The notes: a model not told the origin generated them from the letters alone. Shown: positions 18,319 through 29,179, numbered from the stretch's first letter. The stretch is 64,000 nucleotides of DNA from Burkholderia sp. TSV86 (GCF_001522865.1 NZ_LOWB01000015.1:62001-126000); one strand, 5' to 3'. Numbers and translations: made by a program.

Positions 18319-18417
18319 GTGCGCAGAGGGCGGGCGGCCGCGTGACGCGGTGAGCGTTGCGAACGTGCACGCGCGGCTTGGCGCAGCGGTAATGCACGGG
18401 GCAACCCGATTGATTGG

Positions 18418-19950
18418 ATGGCGGCAGACGGAGGCGACGTGGCAGCGGTACTGCGTTTCGACAATATCGGCAAGGTTTTTCCCGGCGTGCGCGCGCTCGA
18501 CGGTATCTCGTTCGGCGTGCGCGCGGGGCAGGTGCATGGTTTGATGGGCGAGAACGGCGCGGGCAAATCGACGCTGCTCAAGATTCTCGGCGGCGAATAT
18601 CAGCCGGATTCGGGCAGTGTGCTGGTCGATGGCCGTGCAATGCGCTTTTCGAGCGCGGCGGCGTCGATTGCGGCAGGCATCGCGGTGATTCATCAGGAAT
18701 TGCAGTACGTGCCCGACCTGACCGTCGCGGAGAACCTGCTGCTTGGCCGATTGCCGCAAACGCTCGGCTGGGTCAAGAAGCGCGATGCTTTGCGCTTCGT
18801 GCGCGAGCGGCTCGCGGCGATTGGCGTCGATCTCGATCCGAACGCGAAGCTGCGGCAGTTGTCGATCGGCGCGCGGCAGATGGTCGAGATTTGCAAGGCG
18901 CTGCTGCGCAACGCACGCGTGATCGCGCTTGACGAACCAACCAGCTCGCTGTCGCACAGCGAGACCGAGGTGCTGTTCAAACTCGTCGACGATCTGCGTC
19001 GCGACGGCCGCGCACTCATCTATATCTCGCACCGGATGGATGAGATCTACCGGCTCTGCGACGCCTGCACGATCTTTCGCGACGGCCGGCAGGTGGCCTC
19101 GCATGCGTCGCTCGCCGACGTGCCGCGCGAGACGCTCGTGCGGCAAATGGTCGGCCGCGAGATCAGCGACATCTATCACTATGCGCCGCGCGCGCTCGGT
19201 GACGTGCGCCTGTCGGTGAATGCGCTTGCGGGCGGCGCGCTGAGCGCAGGCGCGAACTTCGACGTGCGCGCGGGCGAGATCGTCGGTTTTTTCGGGCTCG
19301 TCGGCGCGGGGCGCAGCGAGCTGATGCGCGTGATCTACGGCGCGGATCGCAAGACGGGCGGCACGCTCGCGCTCGACGGCAAGCCGCTCGACATTCGCTC
19401 GACGCGCGACGCGATTCGCCACGGGATCGTGCTTTGCCCGGAGGATCGCAAGGAGGAGGGGATCGTCGCGCAGGCGTCGGTTGCCGAGAACATCAATATA
19501 AGTTGCCGGCGGCATACGCTGCGCGCGGGCCTGTTTCTCGATCGCAAGCGTGAGGCCGAAACCGCCGAGCGTTTCATCGACATGCTGAAGATCAAGACGC
19601 CTAACCGCCGGCAGAAGATCCGATTTTTGTCGGGCGGCAATCAGCAAAAGGCGATTCTCGCGCGCTGGCTTGCCGAGCCGGACCTGAAGGTCGTGATTCT
19701 CGACGAGCCGACGCGCGGCATCGACGTCGGCGCGAAGCACGAGATCTACGGCGTGATCTACGCGCTTGCGCAGCGCGGCTGCGCGATCGTGATGGTGTCG
19801 TCGGAATTGCCGGAGGTGCTCGGCGTGTCGGACCGGATCGTCGTGATGCGTGAAGGGCGCATTGCGGGCGAGCTGGCGCGCGCGAGCGCCACCGAAGAGG
19901 CGGTGCTCAATCTTGCGTTGCCGCAGGGCGGAGCAGCGCGCGTGGCATGA
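18418..19950 (+). CDS. araG: L-arabinose ABC transporter, ATP-binding protein
   Basis: AraG powers sugar import and, as in all sugar CUT2 transporters, has two ABC modules in one 510-residue chain. The first has Walker [10 protein letters not shown] at residues 44-52, LSIGARQ and the Walker B region [12 protein letters not shown]. The second has the degenerate P-loop GLVGAGRSE and [15 protein letters not shown] followed by [13 protein letters not shown]. Residue-level similarity to E. coli AraG is high throughout. A GTG at 18439, preceded by GGAGG, may be the true start, which would remove seven residues. Its stop region abuts the araH leader. Confidence 0.95.
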   Translation: MAADGGDVAAVLRFDNIGKVFPGVRALDGISFGVRAGQVHGLMGENGAGKSTLLKILGGEYQPDSGSVLVDGRAMRFSSAAASIAAGIAVIHQELQYVPDLTVAENLLLGRLPQTLGWVKKRDALRFVRERLAAIGVDLDPNAKLRQLSIGARQMVEICKALLRNARVIALDEPTSSLSHSETEVLFKLVDDLRRDGRALIYISHRMDEIYRLCDACTIFRDGRQVASHASLADVPRETLVRQMVGREISDIYHYAPRALGDVRLSVNALAGGALSAGANFDVRAGEIVGFFGLVGAGRSELMRVIYGADRKTGGTLALDGKPLDIRSTRDAIRHGIVLCPEDRKEEGIVAQASVAENINISCRRHTLRAGLFLDRKREAETAERFIDMLKIKTPNRRQKIRFLSGGNQQKAILARWLAEPDLKVVILDEPTRGIDVGAKHEIYGVIYALAQRGCAIVMVSSELPEVLGVSDRIVVMREGRIAGELARASATEEAVLNLALPQGGAARVA

Positions 19951-20036
19951 CGCGAAATACCGCGATGCGCGGCGCGGCCGGTGAGCCGAATGTAGACAAC
20001 GGCGGCGAAACTGCCGCCTGCAGAGGAGCAAACGAT

Positions 20037-21041
20037 ATGCAAATCAGAGAGAATCTTCAACAAGCCGCGCCGTCCGCGAGCATCGTGCGCGCCGGCGAGC
20101 AGCAGCGCTGGCGGCAGCAGATCACCGAATACAGCCTCGTTGCGATCTTCGCGGCGATGTTCGTCGTGATGTCGCTGACGGTCGATCATTTCTTCTCGAT
20201 CGACAACATGCTTGGCCTTGCACTGTCGATCTCGCAGATCGGCATGGTCGCCTGCACGATGATGTTTTGCCTCGCGTCGCGCGATTTCGATTTGTCGATC
20301 GGCTCGACGGTCGCGTTCTCGGGCGTGCTGTGCGCGATCGTGCTCAATGCGACCAACAACACGTTCGTCGCGATTGCCGCGGCCGTGGTCGCGGGTGCGG
20401 CAATCGGCTTCGTCAACGGCGCGGTGATCGCGTATTTGCGGATCAACGCGTTGATCACGACGCTCGCGACGATGGAGGTCGTCCGCGGGCTGGGTTTCAT
20501 CGTGTCGAAAGGGCAGGCGGTGGGGGTATCGTCGGAGACGTTCATCGCGCTCGGCGGGCTCACGTTCGCCGGGATTTCGTTGCCGATCTGGGTGACGCTC
20601 GTGTGCTTCGTCGTGTTCGGCGTGTTGCTCAACCAGACCGTCTACGGGCGCAACACGCTTGCGATCGGCGGCAATCCGGAAGCGTCGCGGCTCGCGGGGA
20701 TCAACGTCGAGCGCACGCGCGTCTATATCTTCCTGATTCAGGGCGCGGTGACGGCGCTCGCCGGCGTGATTCTCGCGTCGCGGATCACGTCCGGCCAGCC
20801 CAATGCCGCGCAGGGCTTCGAGCTGAACGTGATTTCCGCGTGCGTGCTGGGCGGTGTGTCGCTCGCGGGCGGGCGCGCGACGATCTCCGGCGTCGTGATC
20901 GGTGTGCTGATCATGGGCACGGTCGAAAACGTGATGAACCTGCTCGATATCGATGCGTTTTACCAGTATCTCGTGCGCGGCGCGATTCTGCTTACGGCGG
21001 TGCTGCTCGACCAGTTGAAGAATCGCGGCGCACGCGATTGA
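20037..21041 (+). CDS. araH: L-arabinose ABC transporter, permease
   Basis: This 334-residue integral membrane permease of the CUT2 family should form the homodimeric channel for AraF-delivered sugar. Eight to ten hydrophobic segments are visible, with the conserved GMVACTMMFCLASRDFDLSIGS and INALITTLATMEVVRG, and the cytoplasmic loop RNTLAIGGNPEASRLAGI that contacts AraG. The ATG at 20037 follows a strong GAGGAG site; the frame is open from 19947 but that start overlaps araG and lacks family similarity. High similarity to E. coli AraH as recalled. Confidence 0.94.
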   Translation: MQIRENLQQAAPSASIVRAGEQQRWRQQITEYSLVAIFAAMFVVMSLTVDHFFSIDNMLGLALSISQIGMVACTMMFCLASRDFDLSIGSTVAFSGVLCAIVLNATNNTFVAIAAAVVAGAAIGFVNGAVIAYLRINALITTLATMEVVRGLGFIVSKGQAVGVSSETFIALGGLTFAGISLPIWVTLVCFVVFGVLLNQTVYGRNTLAIGGNPEASRLAGINVERTRVYIFLIQGAVTALAGVILASRITSGQPNAAQGFELNVISACVLGGVSLAGGRATISGVVIGVLIMGTVENVMNLLDIDAFYQYLVRGAILLTAVLLDQLKNRGARD

Positions 21042-21076
21042 GCGCCGCGGCACATCATGACGACAAGGATGACGAA

Positions 21077-21883
21077 ATGAATATCGGCCGTTCGGAACCC
21101 GAAGCGCACGACGCGGACCATCGGCGTGACGCGAGCTATCCGAGCCTCGCGCAGCGCACGGTGTTGATCACGGGCGGCGCGACCGGAATCGGTGCGTCGT
21201 TTGTCGAGCATTTCGTGCGGCAGCGTGCGCGTGTCGCGTTCGTCGATCTCGATGCGCAAGCGGGCGACGCGCTCGCCGCACGGCTTGCGCATGCCGCGCA
21301 CGCGCCGATGTTCGTCGCGTGCGACGTCACCGACATTGACGCGCTGCGTTATGCGATCGACACGGTCCGCGCGCGCATCGGCCCGATCACGACGCTCGTC
21401 AACAATGCGGCGAATGACGCGCGCCATGCGATCGACGCCGTCACGCCCGAGTCGTTCGACGCTGGCATCGCGGTGAATCTGCGCCATCAGTTCTTTGCCG
21501 CGCAGGCGGTGATCGACGACATGAAGCGCGCGGGCCGCGGCTCGATTATCAATCTGGGTTCGATCAGCTGGATGCTGAAGAACGGCGGCTATCCGGTCTA
21601 CGCGATCGCGAAAGCGGCGGTGCAGGGTTTGACACGCGGGCTTGCTCGCGAGCTTGGACCGTTCGGCATTCGCGTCAATACGCTGGTGCCGGGCTGGGTG
21701 ATGACCGACAAGCAGCGCCGGCTTTGGCTCGACGATGCGGGGCGCGCGGCGATCAAGGCGGGGCAGTGTCTGGACGCTGAGCTGCTGCCCGACGATCTCG
21801 CCAGAATGGCGCTCTTTCTTGCCGCCGACGATAGCCGGATGATCACCGCGCAGGACATCGTCGTCGACGGCGGCTGGGCATGA
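21077..21883 (+). CDS. Sugar 1-dehydrogenase, SDR family (D-galactose/L-arabinose/D-xylose type)
   Basis: A 268-residue SDR with TGGATGIG, NNAANDARHAI, the catalytic NLGSISWML and YAIAK motifs and a C-terminal MITAQDIVVDGGWA. The pattern NNA-ND-RH-, NLRHQFFAAQAV and QRRLW matches, from memory, rhizobial D-galactose dehydrogenase and Caulobacter D-xylose dehydrogenase more than other SDRs. It probably oxidises imported aldose to the lactone, the first step of the route completed by dgoK and dgoA. It lies 35 bp after araH. Which aldose is preferred is not resolved. Confidence 0.85.
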   Translation: MNIGRSEPEAHDADHRRDASYPSLAQRTVLITGGATGIGASFVEHFVRQRARVAFVDLDAQAGDALAARLAHAAHAPMFVACDVTDIDALRYAIDTVRARIGPITTLVNNAANDARHAIDAVTPESFDAGIAVNLRHQFFAAQAVIDDMKRAGRGSIINLGSISWMLKNGGYPVYAIAKAAVQGLTRGLARELGPFGIRVNTLVPGWVMTDKQRRLWLDDAGRAAIKAGQCLDAELLPDDLARMALFLAADDSRMITAQDIVVDGGWA

Positions 21884-21931
21884 CGCTTGCGTTCGGGCGC
21901 GCTGCCCGGGGCGAAGCAGGAGAAGCGAATC

Positions 21932-23011
21932 ATGACGTCGACCCACATTCGGCCATCGGCTGACGATGCGATGCAGATCAGGCAGACGCGCCGCGCGCGA
22001 CGCGCGGCCGTCTCGCATCAGGTGAGCGCAGGGCCGCAGACATCGCAGGTCGCGCGCGGCGCCGGCCTGGGCGCGGCCGACGCGGCCATTGCGACTCTGA
22101 CGAACGACAAGCTGAGGCTAGACGTCGCGCCGCATCTGGGCGGCGGCATTACGCGTTTCGACTGGAGCGGCGACGGCGTGCTCACGCCGATCTTCCGCCG
22201 CTGCGAAGCGCCTGGGCCGCGCACCGATCCGAACGAGCTTGCCTGCTATCCGTTGCTGCCTTACTCGAATCGGATCGGCGCAGGACGTTTCCGGTGCGAC
22301 GGGCGGCTCGTGCGCGTACCGCGCAATCGCAACACCGAACCACTGCCGATTCACGGCGACGGCTGGCTCGCGCGCTGGCAGCTCGACGATGCGACACCCC
22401 GGCAATTGCGGCTATCGCTCGATCTCAGCGACGGCGAACCGTATGCGCTGCGCGCAACGCAAATCTACGCACTCGACGGCGCAACGCTGACGATCGTGCT
22501 CACGGTCGAGAATGCCGGGCCGATGCGTCTGCCATTCGGGCTCGGCTTGCATCCGTTCATCGTACGCGATGCGGCCACCGAGATTGCCGCCGCCGCGAGC
22601 GGGCTGTGGCTATCGACGCCGGATTGGCTGCCGTCGCGGCATATCGGCGCGCCGGCCGCGTGGCGCTTCGGCATTGCGTATCCGTTGCCGAACACACTCG
22701 TCAATCACGCATTTACCGGCTGGGGCGGCGGCGCGACGATCGCCTGGCCGTTACGCCGTCTCGCGCTGACGGTAGCGGCCGACGCCGATTGTTATGTGCT
22801 GTACACGCCGCCCGGTCAGGCGTTCTTTTGTTTCGAGCCCGTCGATCATCCGATCGACGCGGTGAATCTGCCGGGCGGCGGCGCCGCGCACGGGATGACG
22901 CTGCTTGCGCCTGGCGAGCGGCTCACGCGCCGCTTTCGCTTTACCGTCGCGCGCACCGATGCGCGTGCCGCGCCGGTTGCGCGCCAGACGGCCGCGCGTG
23001 CAGACGGCTGA
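21932..23011 (+). CDS. Aldose 1-epimerase family protein
   Basis: This 359-residue protein has a low-complexity N-terminal 55 residues and then a galactose mutarotase-like domain. YPLLPYSNRIGAGRF holds the substrate-binding Asn-Arg, PIHGDGW the catalytic His, LGLHPFI a second His, and VDHPIDAVN is near the catalytic Glu/Asp position of related proteins. It would interconvert sugar anomers so that the dehydrogenase receives its preferred form. It sits 48 bp after the dehydrogenase gene and ends the cluster. AGGAGAAG precedes the chosen ATG. Confidence 0.85.
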   Translation: MTSTHIRPSADDAMQIRQTRRARRAAVSHQVSAGPQTSQVARGAGLGAADAAIATLTNDKLRLDVAPHLGGGITRFDWSGDGVLTPIFRRCEAPGPRTDPNELACYPLLPYSNRIGAGRFRCDGRLVRVPRNRNTEPLPIHGDGWLARWQLDDATPRQLRLSLDLSDGEPYALRATQIYALDGATLTIVLTVENAGPMRLPFGLGLHPFIVRDAATEIAAAASGLWLSTPDWLPSRHIGAPAAWRFGIAYPLPNTLVNHAFTGWGGGATIAWPLRRLALTVAADADCYVLYTPPGQAFFCFEPVDHPIDAVNLPGGGAAHGMTLLAPGERLTRRFRFTVARTDARAAPVARQTAARADG

Positions 23012-23439
23012 CGCGCATCGGCGGTGTGCGGCATGCGCCGCTTGCCGCCGGGCGGCCCGGCTCGGATGGTGCGAGACTGGGGTGAGCCGGCCGTGCTGGC
23101 GGGTAGCGCCGCGGCGGGCGGCTGGCGCAGGCTGGATCGGGCCGCATCGAACCGTGGCGAATTGCGGCGACCGCGAAGCGGGCTGGGCCGGATTTTGATG
23201 AACCGTGCGTCATGTCGCAAGTCGCAAGTCGCAAGTCGCAAGTCGCAAGTCGCAAGTCGCAAGTCGCAAGTCGCAAGTCGCAAGTCGCAAGTCGTGCGAT
23301 CGCGGCACATCGCGCTGCACGCGTTGCATTGCCGCCATCGGCCGCACGCGCTCCGTTCCGCGCCACGGCCAGCAAACGGTATCCGGGAACGGCGCAGGTA
23401 AAATACGCGGATTTAATCGCCCAGTCGCGAGTGAGCGCC
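23012..23439. other. Intergenic region before pyrF with a heptamer tandem repeat
   Basis: No gene is supported in this 428-bp gap. It contains the 7-bp repeat tract listed separately and presumably the pyrF promoter. The frame of pyrF is open back to 23212 through the repeat, but the translated part is repeat-derived and not PyrF-like. Confidence 0.7.
23214..23294 (+). repeat. Perfect heptamer tandem repeat (GTCGCAA), 11 copies plus 4 bp
   Basis: The unit GTCGCAA is repeated without a mismatch for 81 bp, ending in a partial GTCG. It lies 146 bp upstream of the pyrF ATG. A perfect tract of this length is prone to slippage and could serve as a variable-number marker. Confidence 0.98.
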
Positions 23440-24267
23440 ATGTCTTCCACGTCTACCTTCATCGATTCGCTGCGCGCCGCCTGGCAGCGCACGAATTCGC
23501 TGCTGTGCGTCGGCCTCGATCCGGAGCCGACGAAGTTTCCCGCGCAGTTCGCGAACCAGTCCGATGCAATCTTCGATTTTTGCCGCGAGATCGTCGATGC
23601 GACCGCGCCGTTCGCGAGCGCGTTCAAGCCGCAGATCGCATACTTTGCCGCGCACCGCGCGGAAGATCAGCTCGAGCGGCTGATCGCGCACATCCATCTT
23701 CAGCATCCGGGGCTGCCTGTGATCCTCGACGCGAAGCGCGGCGATATCGGCAGCACCGCCGAGCAGTACGCGCGCGAGGCATTCGAGCGCTATCGCGCGG
23801 ACGCCGTGACGGTCAATCCATACATGGGCTTCGATTCGATCGAGCCGTACCTGGCCTACGACGACAAGGGCGTGATCGTGCTGTGCCGCACGTCGAATCC
23901 GGGCGGCTCGGATCTGCAGTTCCTCGACACGGGCGGGCGGCCGCTGTATCAGGTCGTCGCGTCGCTGGCGGCGGACAAATGGAATAAGCGGACGGGGCAG
24001 CTCGGGCTCGTCGTCGGCGCGACGTTTCCGAAGGAGATCGAGATCGTGCGCGGGCTCGTCGGCGACATGCCGCTGCTGATTCCCGGCATCGGCGCGCAGG
24101 GCGGCGACGTGGCGGCGACCGTCTCGGCGGGCCGCACCGCCGACGGCGCCGGGATGATGATCAATTCGTCGCGCGCGATCCTGTACGCGAGCCGCGAAGA
24201 CGATTTCGCCGACGCGGCCGCGCATGCCGCGCGCGCGACGCGCGACGCGATCAACGCCCAGCGCTGA
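23440..24267 (+). CDS. pyrF: Orotidine 5'-phosphate decarboxylase
   Basis: PyrF catalyses the last step of UMP synthesis. The 275-residue size and [13 protein letters not shown] at the N-terminus mark the longer type 2 family used by Burkholderia and mycobacteria. [15 protein letters not shown] (residues 97-111) contains the catalytic Lys-Asp network, and [15 protein letters not shown] and PGIGAQGGD bind substrate. The ATG at 23440 starts the conserved part; the open frame extends upstream through a tandem repeat and is not favoured. A 16-bp palindrome overlaps the stop codon (24262-24277). Confidence 0.96.
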   Translation: MSSTSTFIDSLRAAWQRTNSLLCVGLDPEPTKFPAQFANQSDAIFDFCREIVDATAPFASAFKPQIAYFAAHRAEDQLERLIAHIHLQHPGLPVILDAKRGDIGSTAEQYAREAFERYRADAVTVNPYMGFDSIEPYLAYDDKGVIVLCRTSNPGGSDLQFLDTGGRPLYQVVASLAADKWNKRTGQLGLVVGATFPKEIEIVRGLVGDMPLLIPGIGAQGGDVAATVSAGRTADGAGMMINSSRAILYASREDDFADAAAHAARATRDAINAQR

Positions 24268-24522
24268 GCGCTCAGCGTGCTCGACAGCAGCCTTGCAGTT
24301 GGCGGTGCGCGTGCCTCCAAGGCCCGGCGACGAAAAACGGCCCGCCGACGGATGAAGGCTGCGTGCGGTCGGAACGAATCGGCCGCGCGCTGCGCGCAAG
24401 CGCGGTTTGCCTGGCGGTGAATCCGCGCGGTGGCCCGTGGCTCATGAGCCGCTACCGGTTCGTGATCGCGCGTGGGGCATTCCAGCAAAGCAATACATTC
24501 GAAGCCACGAACCACGGCGCGC

Positions 24523-25023
24523 TCAGCGCTCCTGCTCGTCGATCAGCTTGATCAGGCCGCGCAGCGCGTGCGCGGCCGCTTGCGTGCGGATCTGTTCGCG
24601 ATCGCCGGCGAACACGCACGTCTGAACCGACGTGTGCAGCCGGTTGCTCCAGCCGAACGATACCGTGCCGACGGGTTTCAGCTCGGAGCCGCCGCCGGGT
24701 CCCGCGATGCCGGTGACGGACAGCGCCACCTGCGCGCGGCTGTTGCGCAGCGCCCCTTCGACCATCGCGCGCGCGACGGGCTCGCTCACCGCGCCGTGCT
24801 TGTCGATCAAATCGGCGGGCACGCCGATCATCTCGACCTTCGCGAGATTCGAATACGTGACGAAGCCGCGCTCGAACCAGCCGCTGCTGCCGGCGATGTC
24901 GGTGATCGCGGCAGCGATCATCCCGCCCGTGCAGGATTCGGCGGTGGCGAGCGTCAGATGGGTATCGCGCAGCTTGTCGCCGGCGCTGATCGCGAGCTGA
25001 TGGACGGCGGAATCGGTTGGCAT
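24523..25023 (-). CDS. pncC: Nicotinamide-nucleotide amidohydrolase (CinA C-terminal type)
   Basis: PncC deamidates nicotinamide mononucleotide to nicotinate mononucleotide in NAD recycling. The 166-residue stand-alone form corresponds to the C-terminal half of Cin[15 protein letters not shown] contains the catalytic serine, and [23 protein letters not shown] is the second conserved block. It is downstream of pgpA (46-bp gap) in the leftward unit thiL-pgpA-pncC, which is common in betaproteobacteria. A 255-bp gap without a gene separates it from pyrF, with which it converges. Confidence 0.93.
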   Translation of the reverse strand: MPTDSAVHQLAISAGDKLRDTHLTLATAESCTGGMIAAAITDIAGSSGWFERGFVTYSNLAKVEMIGVPADLIDKHGAVSEPVARAMVEGALRNSRAQVALSVTGIAGPGGGSELKPVGTVSFGWSNRLHTSVQTCVFAGDREQIRTQAAAHALRGLIKLIDEQER

Positions 25024-25069
25024 GGCAAGAGATCCGGGCGAGCCGCGGTGAACTGAGCCGCGCGCGGCA

Positions 25070-25651
25070 TTACGGGAAAAACGAGCGCCACAGCGCGATC
25101 ACGAACAGCGTCATCACCGCGGCGATCAGGTCGTCGAGCATGATGCCGAAGCCGCCTTTCAGATTGCGGTCGAAGTAGCGGATCGGCGGCGGCTTGACCA
25201 TATCGAAGAAGCGGAACACGACGAACGCCCAAAGCTGCTCGACGAACGTGGCGGGTGTGACGAACAGCATCACGAGCCAGATCGCGATGATTTCGTCCCA
25301 GACGGCGGGACCGGGATCGGCGATGCCCATTTTCCTCGCGGTGAAGCCCGTGAGCCAGATGCCGGCGAAGAAGCCAGCGACGATCAGCGCCCACCATTCG
25401 GGCACGGTCAGATAGCGGTTCAGCGCGACGAACGAGAGCCAGCCGAACAGCGTGCCGAATGTGCCTGGCATGAACGGCGCGAGGCCGCTGCCGAAGCCGA
25501 GCGACACGATATGAACCGGATGCGAGAACATGAAACGCACGGTAGCGCGGCGGCGCGCGATTTTCTGCGCGTCCTGCGGCGCGGGCGTGCTCGTCGGGCG
25601 GGCAGACTCGCCGGCATTGTCGGCCGGGCGGGGCGTCGGGTCAATTTGCAT
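25070..25651 (-). CDS. pgpA: Phosphatidylglycerophosphatase A
   Basis: PgpA dephosphorylates phosphatidylglycerol phosphate at the inner membrane. The 193-residue protein has a polar N-terminal 40 residues and then the PgpA core: [31 protein letters not shown] (metal-binding Asp/Glu) and [12 protein letters not shown], with several membrane segments and a hydrophobic C-terminus. Its start overlaps the end of thiL by 11 bp. The ATG at 25651 is chosen because the longer frame to 26011 lies entirely inside thiL. Confidence 0.93.
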   Translation of the reverse strand: MQIDPTPRPADNAGESARPTSTPAPQDAQKIARRRATVRFMFSHPVHIVSLGFGSGLAPFMPGTFGTLFGWLSFVALNRYLTVPEWWALIVAGFFAGIWLTGFTARKMGIADPGPAVWDEIIAIWLVMLFVTPATFVEQLWAFVVFRFFDMVKPPPIRYFDRNLKGGFGIMLDDLIAAVMTLFVIALWRSFFP

Positions 25652-26642
25652 CGAAATGATCGAAACCGTGCAACGTGAGCGGAAGCGCCGCGCCCGACGC
25701 ATCGCGCCATGTGATGGCGGGCGCGTGCGCCGGCGCGGGCAACGCGCGTATTGTACCGATCCGCGTGACGCGGACGCCCGCGCGCGCGCCGGCCGCCTCG
25801 ATCGCGGTGCGCGCGCTGCGCGCGGCGGTAAAGCATAACTCGTAGTCGTCACCGCCTTCGAGCATGCAGCGACGCTGCACGTCGGCGGGCAGCGTCGCGA
25901 GCGCGGCCGAGCGCGGCACCGCATCCACGTCGATATCGGCGCGCACGTTCGAGCGGTGCAGGATGTGCGCGAGGTCGCCCGCGAGTCCGTCGGATACGTC
26001 CAGCGCCGCATGCGCGATGCCCGCGAGCGCGATGCCGAGCGCGACGCGCGGCTCAGGACGCTCGAGCGCCGCGCGGAATACGGCGGCCTCGCGCCCGCCG
26101 GCCTGCCATTCGCCGCGGATCACGCCGAGGCCGGCGCGCGCGTCGCCGAGCACGCCGGACACCCAGACGTCGTCGCCATCGCGCGCGGCGTCCCGGCGTA
26201 GCGCGTCGCTGGCCGCGACGTCGCCGAACACGGTCACGCACAGGTTGAGCGGCCCGCTCGTCGTGTCGCCGCCGACGAGTTCGCAGCCGTGGCGCTCGGC
26301 GAGCGCGAACAGTCCGTTGGAGAATGCGTCGAGCCAGCCGGCATCGGCGCGCGGCAGCGCGCAGGCGAGCGTGAATGCGCGCGGCGTCGCGCCCATCGCG
26401 GCCAGGTCGGACAAATTGACGGCGAGCGTTTTGTGCCCGAGCGCGTCCGGCTCGACATCGGCGAAGAAATGCCGGCCTTCGACCAGCATGTCCGTCGAAA
26501 TTGCCAGCATCTTGCCGGGTTGCGGCGCGAGCAGCGCGCAATCGTCACCGATGCCGAGCGCCGCGCGCGTGCCTGGGCGTTGCGCGCGGCGCGCGAAGAA
26601 GCGATCGATCAGCGAGAATTCCGACAGAGAAAAGGTGGGCAC
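25641..26642 (-). CDS. thiL: Thiamine-monophosphate kinase
   Basis: ThiL phosphorylates thiamine monophosphate to the active cofactor. The 333-residue product shows SEFSLIDRFFARR, the ATP/Mg loop GIGDDCALL, STDMLVEGRHF, NLSDLAAMGA and DVSDGLAGDL, all ThiL hallmarks. Start choice is uncertain: a GTG at 26642 begins just before the conserved region, and an ATG at 26696 would add 18 residues. It is the first gene of the leftward thiL-pgpA-pncC unit and is divergent from maeB. Confidence 0.93.
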   Translation of the reverse strand: MPTFSLSEFSLIDRFFARRAQRPGTRAALGIGDDCALLAPQPGKMLAISTDMLVEGRHFFADVEPDALGHKTLAVNLSDLAAMGATPRAFTLACALPRADAGWLDAFSNGLFALAERHGCELVGGDTTSGPLNLCVTVFGDVAASDALRRDAARDGDDVWVSGVLGDARAGLGVIRGEWQAGGREAAVFRAALERPEPRVALGIALAGIAHAALDVSDGLAGDLAHILHRSNVRADIDVDAVPRSAALATLPADVQRRCMLEGGDDYELCFTAARSARTAIEAAGARAGVRVTRIGTIRALPAPAHAPAITWRDASGAALPLTLHGFDHFDAN

Positions 26643-26827
26643 GGGGGCGTTCGAGTGTTGCGATGACGCACATTGTAGGATGGTTCGAGCCGGCATCCGC
26701 AGCGATCGCAGCGGATTCGCCGCATTTCGGTCGCGACTGTCGAACCCTAATCGTCAAATTCGCGCGCGGGATTGGCGATACAATTGTGCCGAACAGATAT
26801 TCTAATCCGCTTATCCCGCTAAGACTC

Positions 26828-29131
26828 ATGTCCACCACGTCCTCCTCGCCCAAAGCCAAGCTTCGTGAAGCCGCCCTCGATTACCACGAATTCCCCACGC
26901 CCGGCAAAGTGGCGATCGCGCCGACCAAGCAGATGATCAACCAGCGCGATCTCGCGCTTGCTTACTCGCCGGGCGTCGCGTTCGCGTGCGAGGAGATCGT
27001 CGAGAATCCGCTGAACGCGGCGCGCTTCACCGCACGCAGCAATCTCGTCGGCGTCGTGACGAACGGCACCGCGGTACTTGGGCTCGGCAACATCGGGCCG
27101 CTCGCGTCGAAGCCGGTGATGGAGGGCAAGGCCGTCCTGTTTAAGAAGTTCGCGGGTATCGACGTATTCGACATCGAACTCAACGAATCCGACCCGCACA
27201 AGCTCGTCGACGTGATCGCCGCGCTCGAGCCGACCTTTGGCGGGATCAATCTCGAGGATATCAAGGCGCCGGATTGCTTCATCGTCGAGCGCGAATGCCG
27301 CAAGCGGATGAAGATTCCGGTGTTCCACGATGATCAGCACGGCACCGCGATCGTCGTCGCGGCGGCGGTCACGAACGGGCTGAAGGTCGTCGGCAAGCAG
27401 ATCAAGGAGGTGAAGCTGGTCGCGTCGGGCGCGGGCGCCGCTGCGCTCGCGTGCCTGGACTTGCTCGTCGATCTGGGCTTGCCGCTGGAGAACATCACCG
27501 TCACCGATCTCGCCGGCGTCGTCTACAAGGGGCGCACGGAGCTGATGGACCCGGACAAGGAGCGTTTCGCGCGCGAAACCGACGCGCGCACGCTGTCGGA
27601 CGTGATCGGCGGCGCGGACATCTTCCTTGGACTGTCGGCGGGCGGCGTGCTGAAGCCGGAGATGGTGAAGGGGATGGCCGAGCGGCCGCTGATTCTCGCG
27701 CTCGCGAACCCGACGCCCGAAATTCTGCCGGAAGTCGCGCTCGAAGTGCGTCCGGATGCGGTGCTTGCGACGGGGCGCACCGATTATCCGAATCAGGTCA
27801 ACAACGTGCTGTGCTTCCCGTTCATCTTTCGCGGCGCGCTCGACGTCGGCGCGACGACGATCACGCGCGAGATGGAAATCGCCGCGGTCAACGCGATCGC
27901 CGCGCTCGCGCAGCACGAGCAGAGCGATATCGTCGCGACCGCGTATGGCATCCAGGATTTGTCGTTCGGGCCTGAATACCTGATCCCGAAGCCGTTCGAT
28001 CCGCGCCTTATCGTGACGATCGCGCCCGCGGTCGCGCAGGCGGCGATGGACGGCGGCGTCGCGACGCGTCCGATCGAGGACATGGACGCATACAAGGTTC
28101 ATTTGCAGCAGTTCGTCTATCACAGCGGCACGACGATGAAGCCGGTGTTTCAGCTCGCGCGCAGCGCGCCCGCAGAGAGAAAGCGGGTGGTGTTCGCGGA
28201 GGGCGAGGAAGAGCGCGTGCTGCGCGCGGTGCAGATCGTCGTCGACGAAAATCTCGCGAAGCCGGTTTTGATCGGCCGTCCGGCCGTGATCGAGCACCGG
28301 ATTCAGCGCTACGGGCTGCGCCTCACACCGGGCGTCGATTTCACGGTCGTCAACACCGAGCACGACGAGCGTTATCGCGATTTCTGGCAGACCTATTACA
28401 AGATGATGGCGCGCAAGGGCATCAGCGAGCAGCTCGCGCGCGTCGAGATGCGCCGCCGCACGACGCTGATCGGCTCGATGCTGGTGAACAAGGGCGAGGC
28501 GGACGGAATGATCTGTGGAACGATCAGTACGACGCACCGCCATTTGCATTTCATCGATCAAGTGATCGGCAAGCGTGACGGCTGCAGTGTCTACGGTGCG
28601 ATGAACGCGCTCGTGCTGCCCGGCCGGCAGATTTTCCTTGTCGATACGCACGTCAACGTCGATCCGAGCCCGGCGCAATTGGCCGAAATCACCATCATGG
28701 CGGCCGAAGAGGTGCGTCGCTTTGGCATCGAGCCGAAGGTGGCGTTGCTGTCGCACTCGAATTTCGGCACGAGCAATGCGCCTTCTGCGCAGAAAATGCG
28801 CGATACGCTGGCGATCTTGCAAGAACGTGCGCCCGATCTGCATGTCGATGGCGAGATGCACGGCGATGTTGCGCTCGATGCGGCGCTGCGCAAGGAAATC
28901 CTGCGCGAGTCGACGCTCGAAGGCGAAGCGAACCTGCTGGTGATGCCGAATATCGACGCGGCGAACATCGCGTACAACCTGCTGAAAACCGCCGCAGGGA
29001 ACAATATTGCGATCGGGCCGATCTTGCTCGGCGCCGCGAAGCCGGTGCACGTGCTGACCGAGTCGGCTACCGTGCGGCGCATCGTCAACATGACGGCGTT
29101 GCTGGTGGCGGACGTAAATGCGTCACGTTGA
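26828..29131 (+). CDS. maeB: NADP-dependent malic enzyme with C-terminal phosphotransacetylase domain
   Basis: MaeB decarboxylates malate to pyruvate, making NADPH. The 767-residue protein has the two-part architecture of the long proteobacterial form. Residues 1 to about 430 are the malic enzyme, with [12 protein letters not shown], the catalytic region [10 protein letters not shown] and [13 protein letters not shown], and the cofactor loop GAGAAALA. From about 440 it is a phosphotransacetylase-like domain ([15 protein letters not shown]) thought to be regulatory. The ATG at 26828 begins the conserved N-terminus. It is a single-gene unit divergent from thiL. Confidence 0.95.
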   Translation: MSTTSSSPKAKLREAALDYHEFPTPGKVAIAPTKQMINQRDLALAYSPGVAFACEEIVENPLNAARFTARSNLVGVVTNGTAVLGLGNIGPLASKPVMEGKAVLFKKFAGIDVFDIELNESDPHKLVDVIAALEPTFGGINLEDIKAPDCFIVERECRKRMKIPVFHDDQHGTAIVVAAAVTNGLKVVGKQIKEVKLVASGAGAAALACLDLLVDLGLPLENITVTDLAGVVYKGRTELMDPDKERFARETDARTLSDVIGGADIFLGLSAGGVLKPEMVKGMAERPLILALANPTPEILPEVALEVRPDAVLATGRTDYPNQVNNVLCFPFIFRGALDVGATTITREMEIAAVNAIAALAQHEQSDIVATAYGIQDLSFGPEYLIPKPFDPRLIVTIAPAVAQAAMDGGVATRPIEDMDAYKVHLQQFVYHSGTTMKPVFQLARSAPAERKRVVFAEGEEERVLRAVQIVVDENLAKPVLIGRPAVIEHRIQRYGLRLTPGVDFTVVNTEHDERYRDFWQTYYKMMARKGISEQLARVEMRRRTTLIGSMLVNKGEADGMICGTISTTHRHLHFIDQVIGKRDGCSVYGAMNALVLPGRQIFLVDTHVNVDPSPAQLAEITIMAAEEVRRFGIEPKVALLSHSNFGTSNAPSAQKMRDTLAILQERAPDLHVDGEMHGDVALDAALRKEILRESTLEGEANLLVMPNIDAANIAYNLLKTAAGNNIAIGPILLGAAKPVHVLTESATVRRIVNMTALLVADVNASR

Positions 29132-29179
29132 CGCATATTGGCGGCAGTTGAGCGCTTTTGTGCGTGAGTAAGTGCCGAT

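Noticed and set aside
23212..23439. Longer PyrF start through the heptamer repeat
   Set aside because: The upstream part is repeat-derived and unrelated to the family; the ATG at 23440 gives the normal N-terminus.
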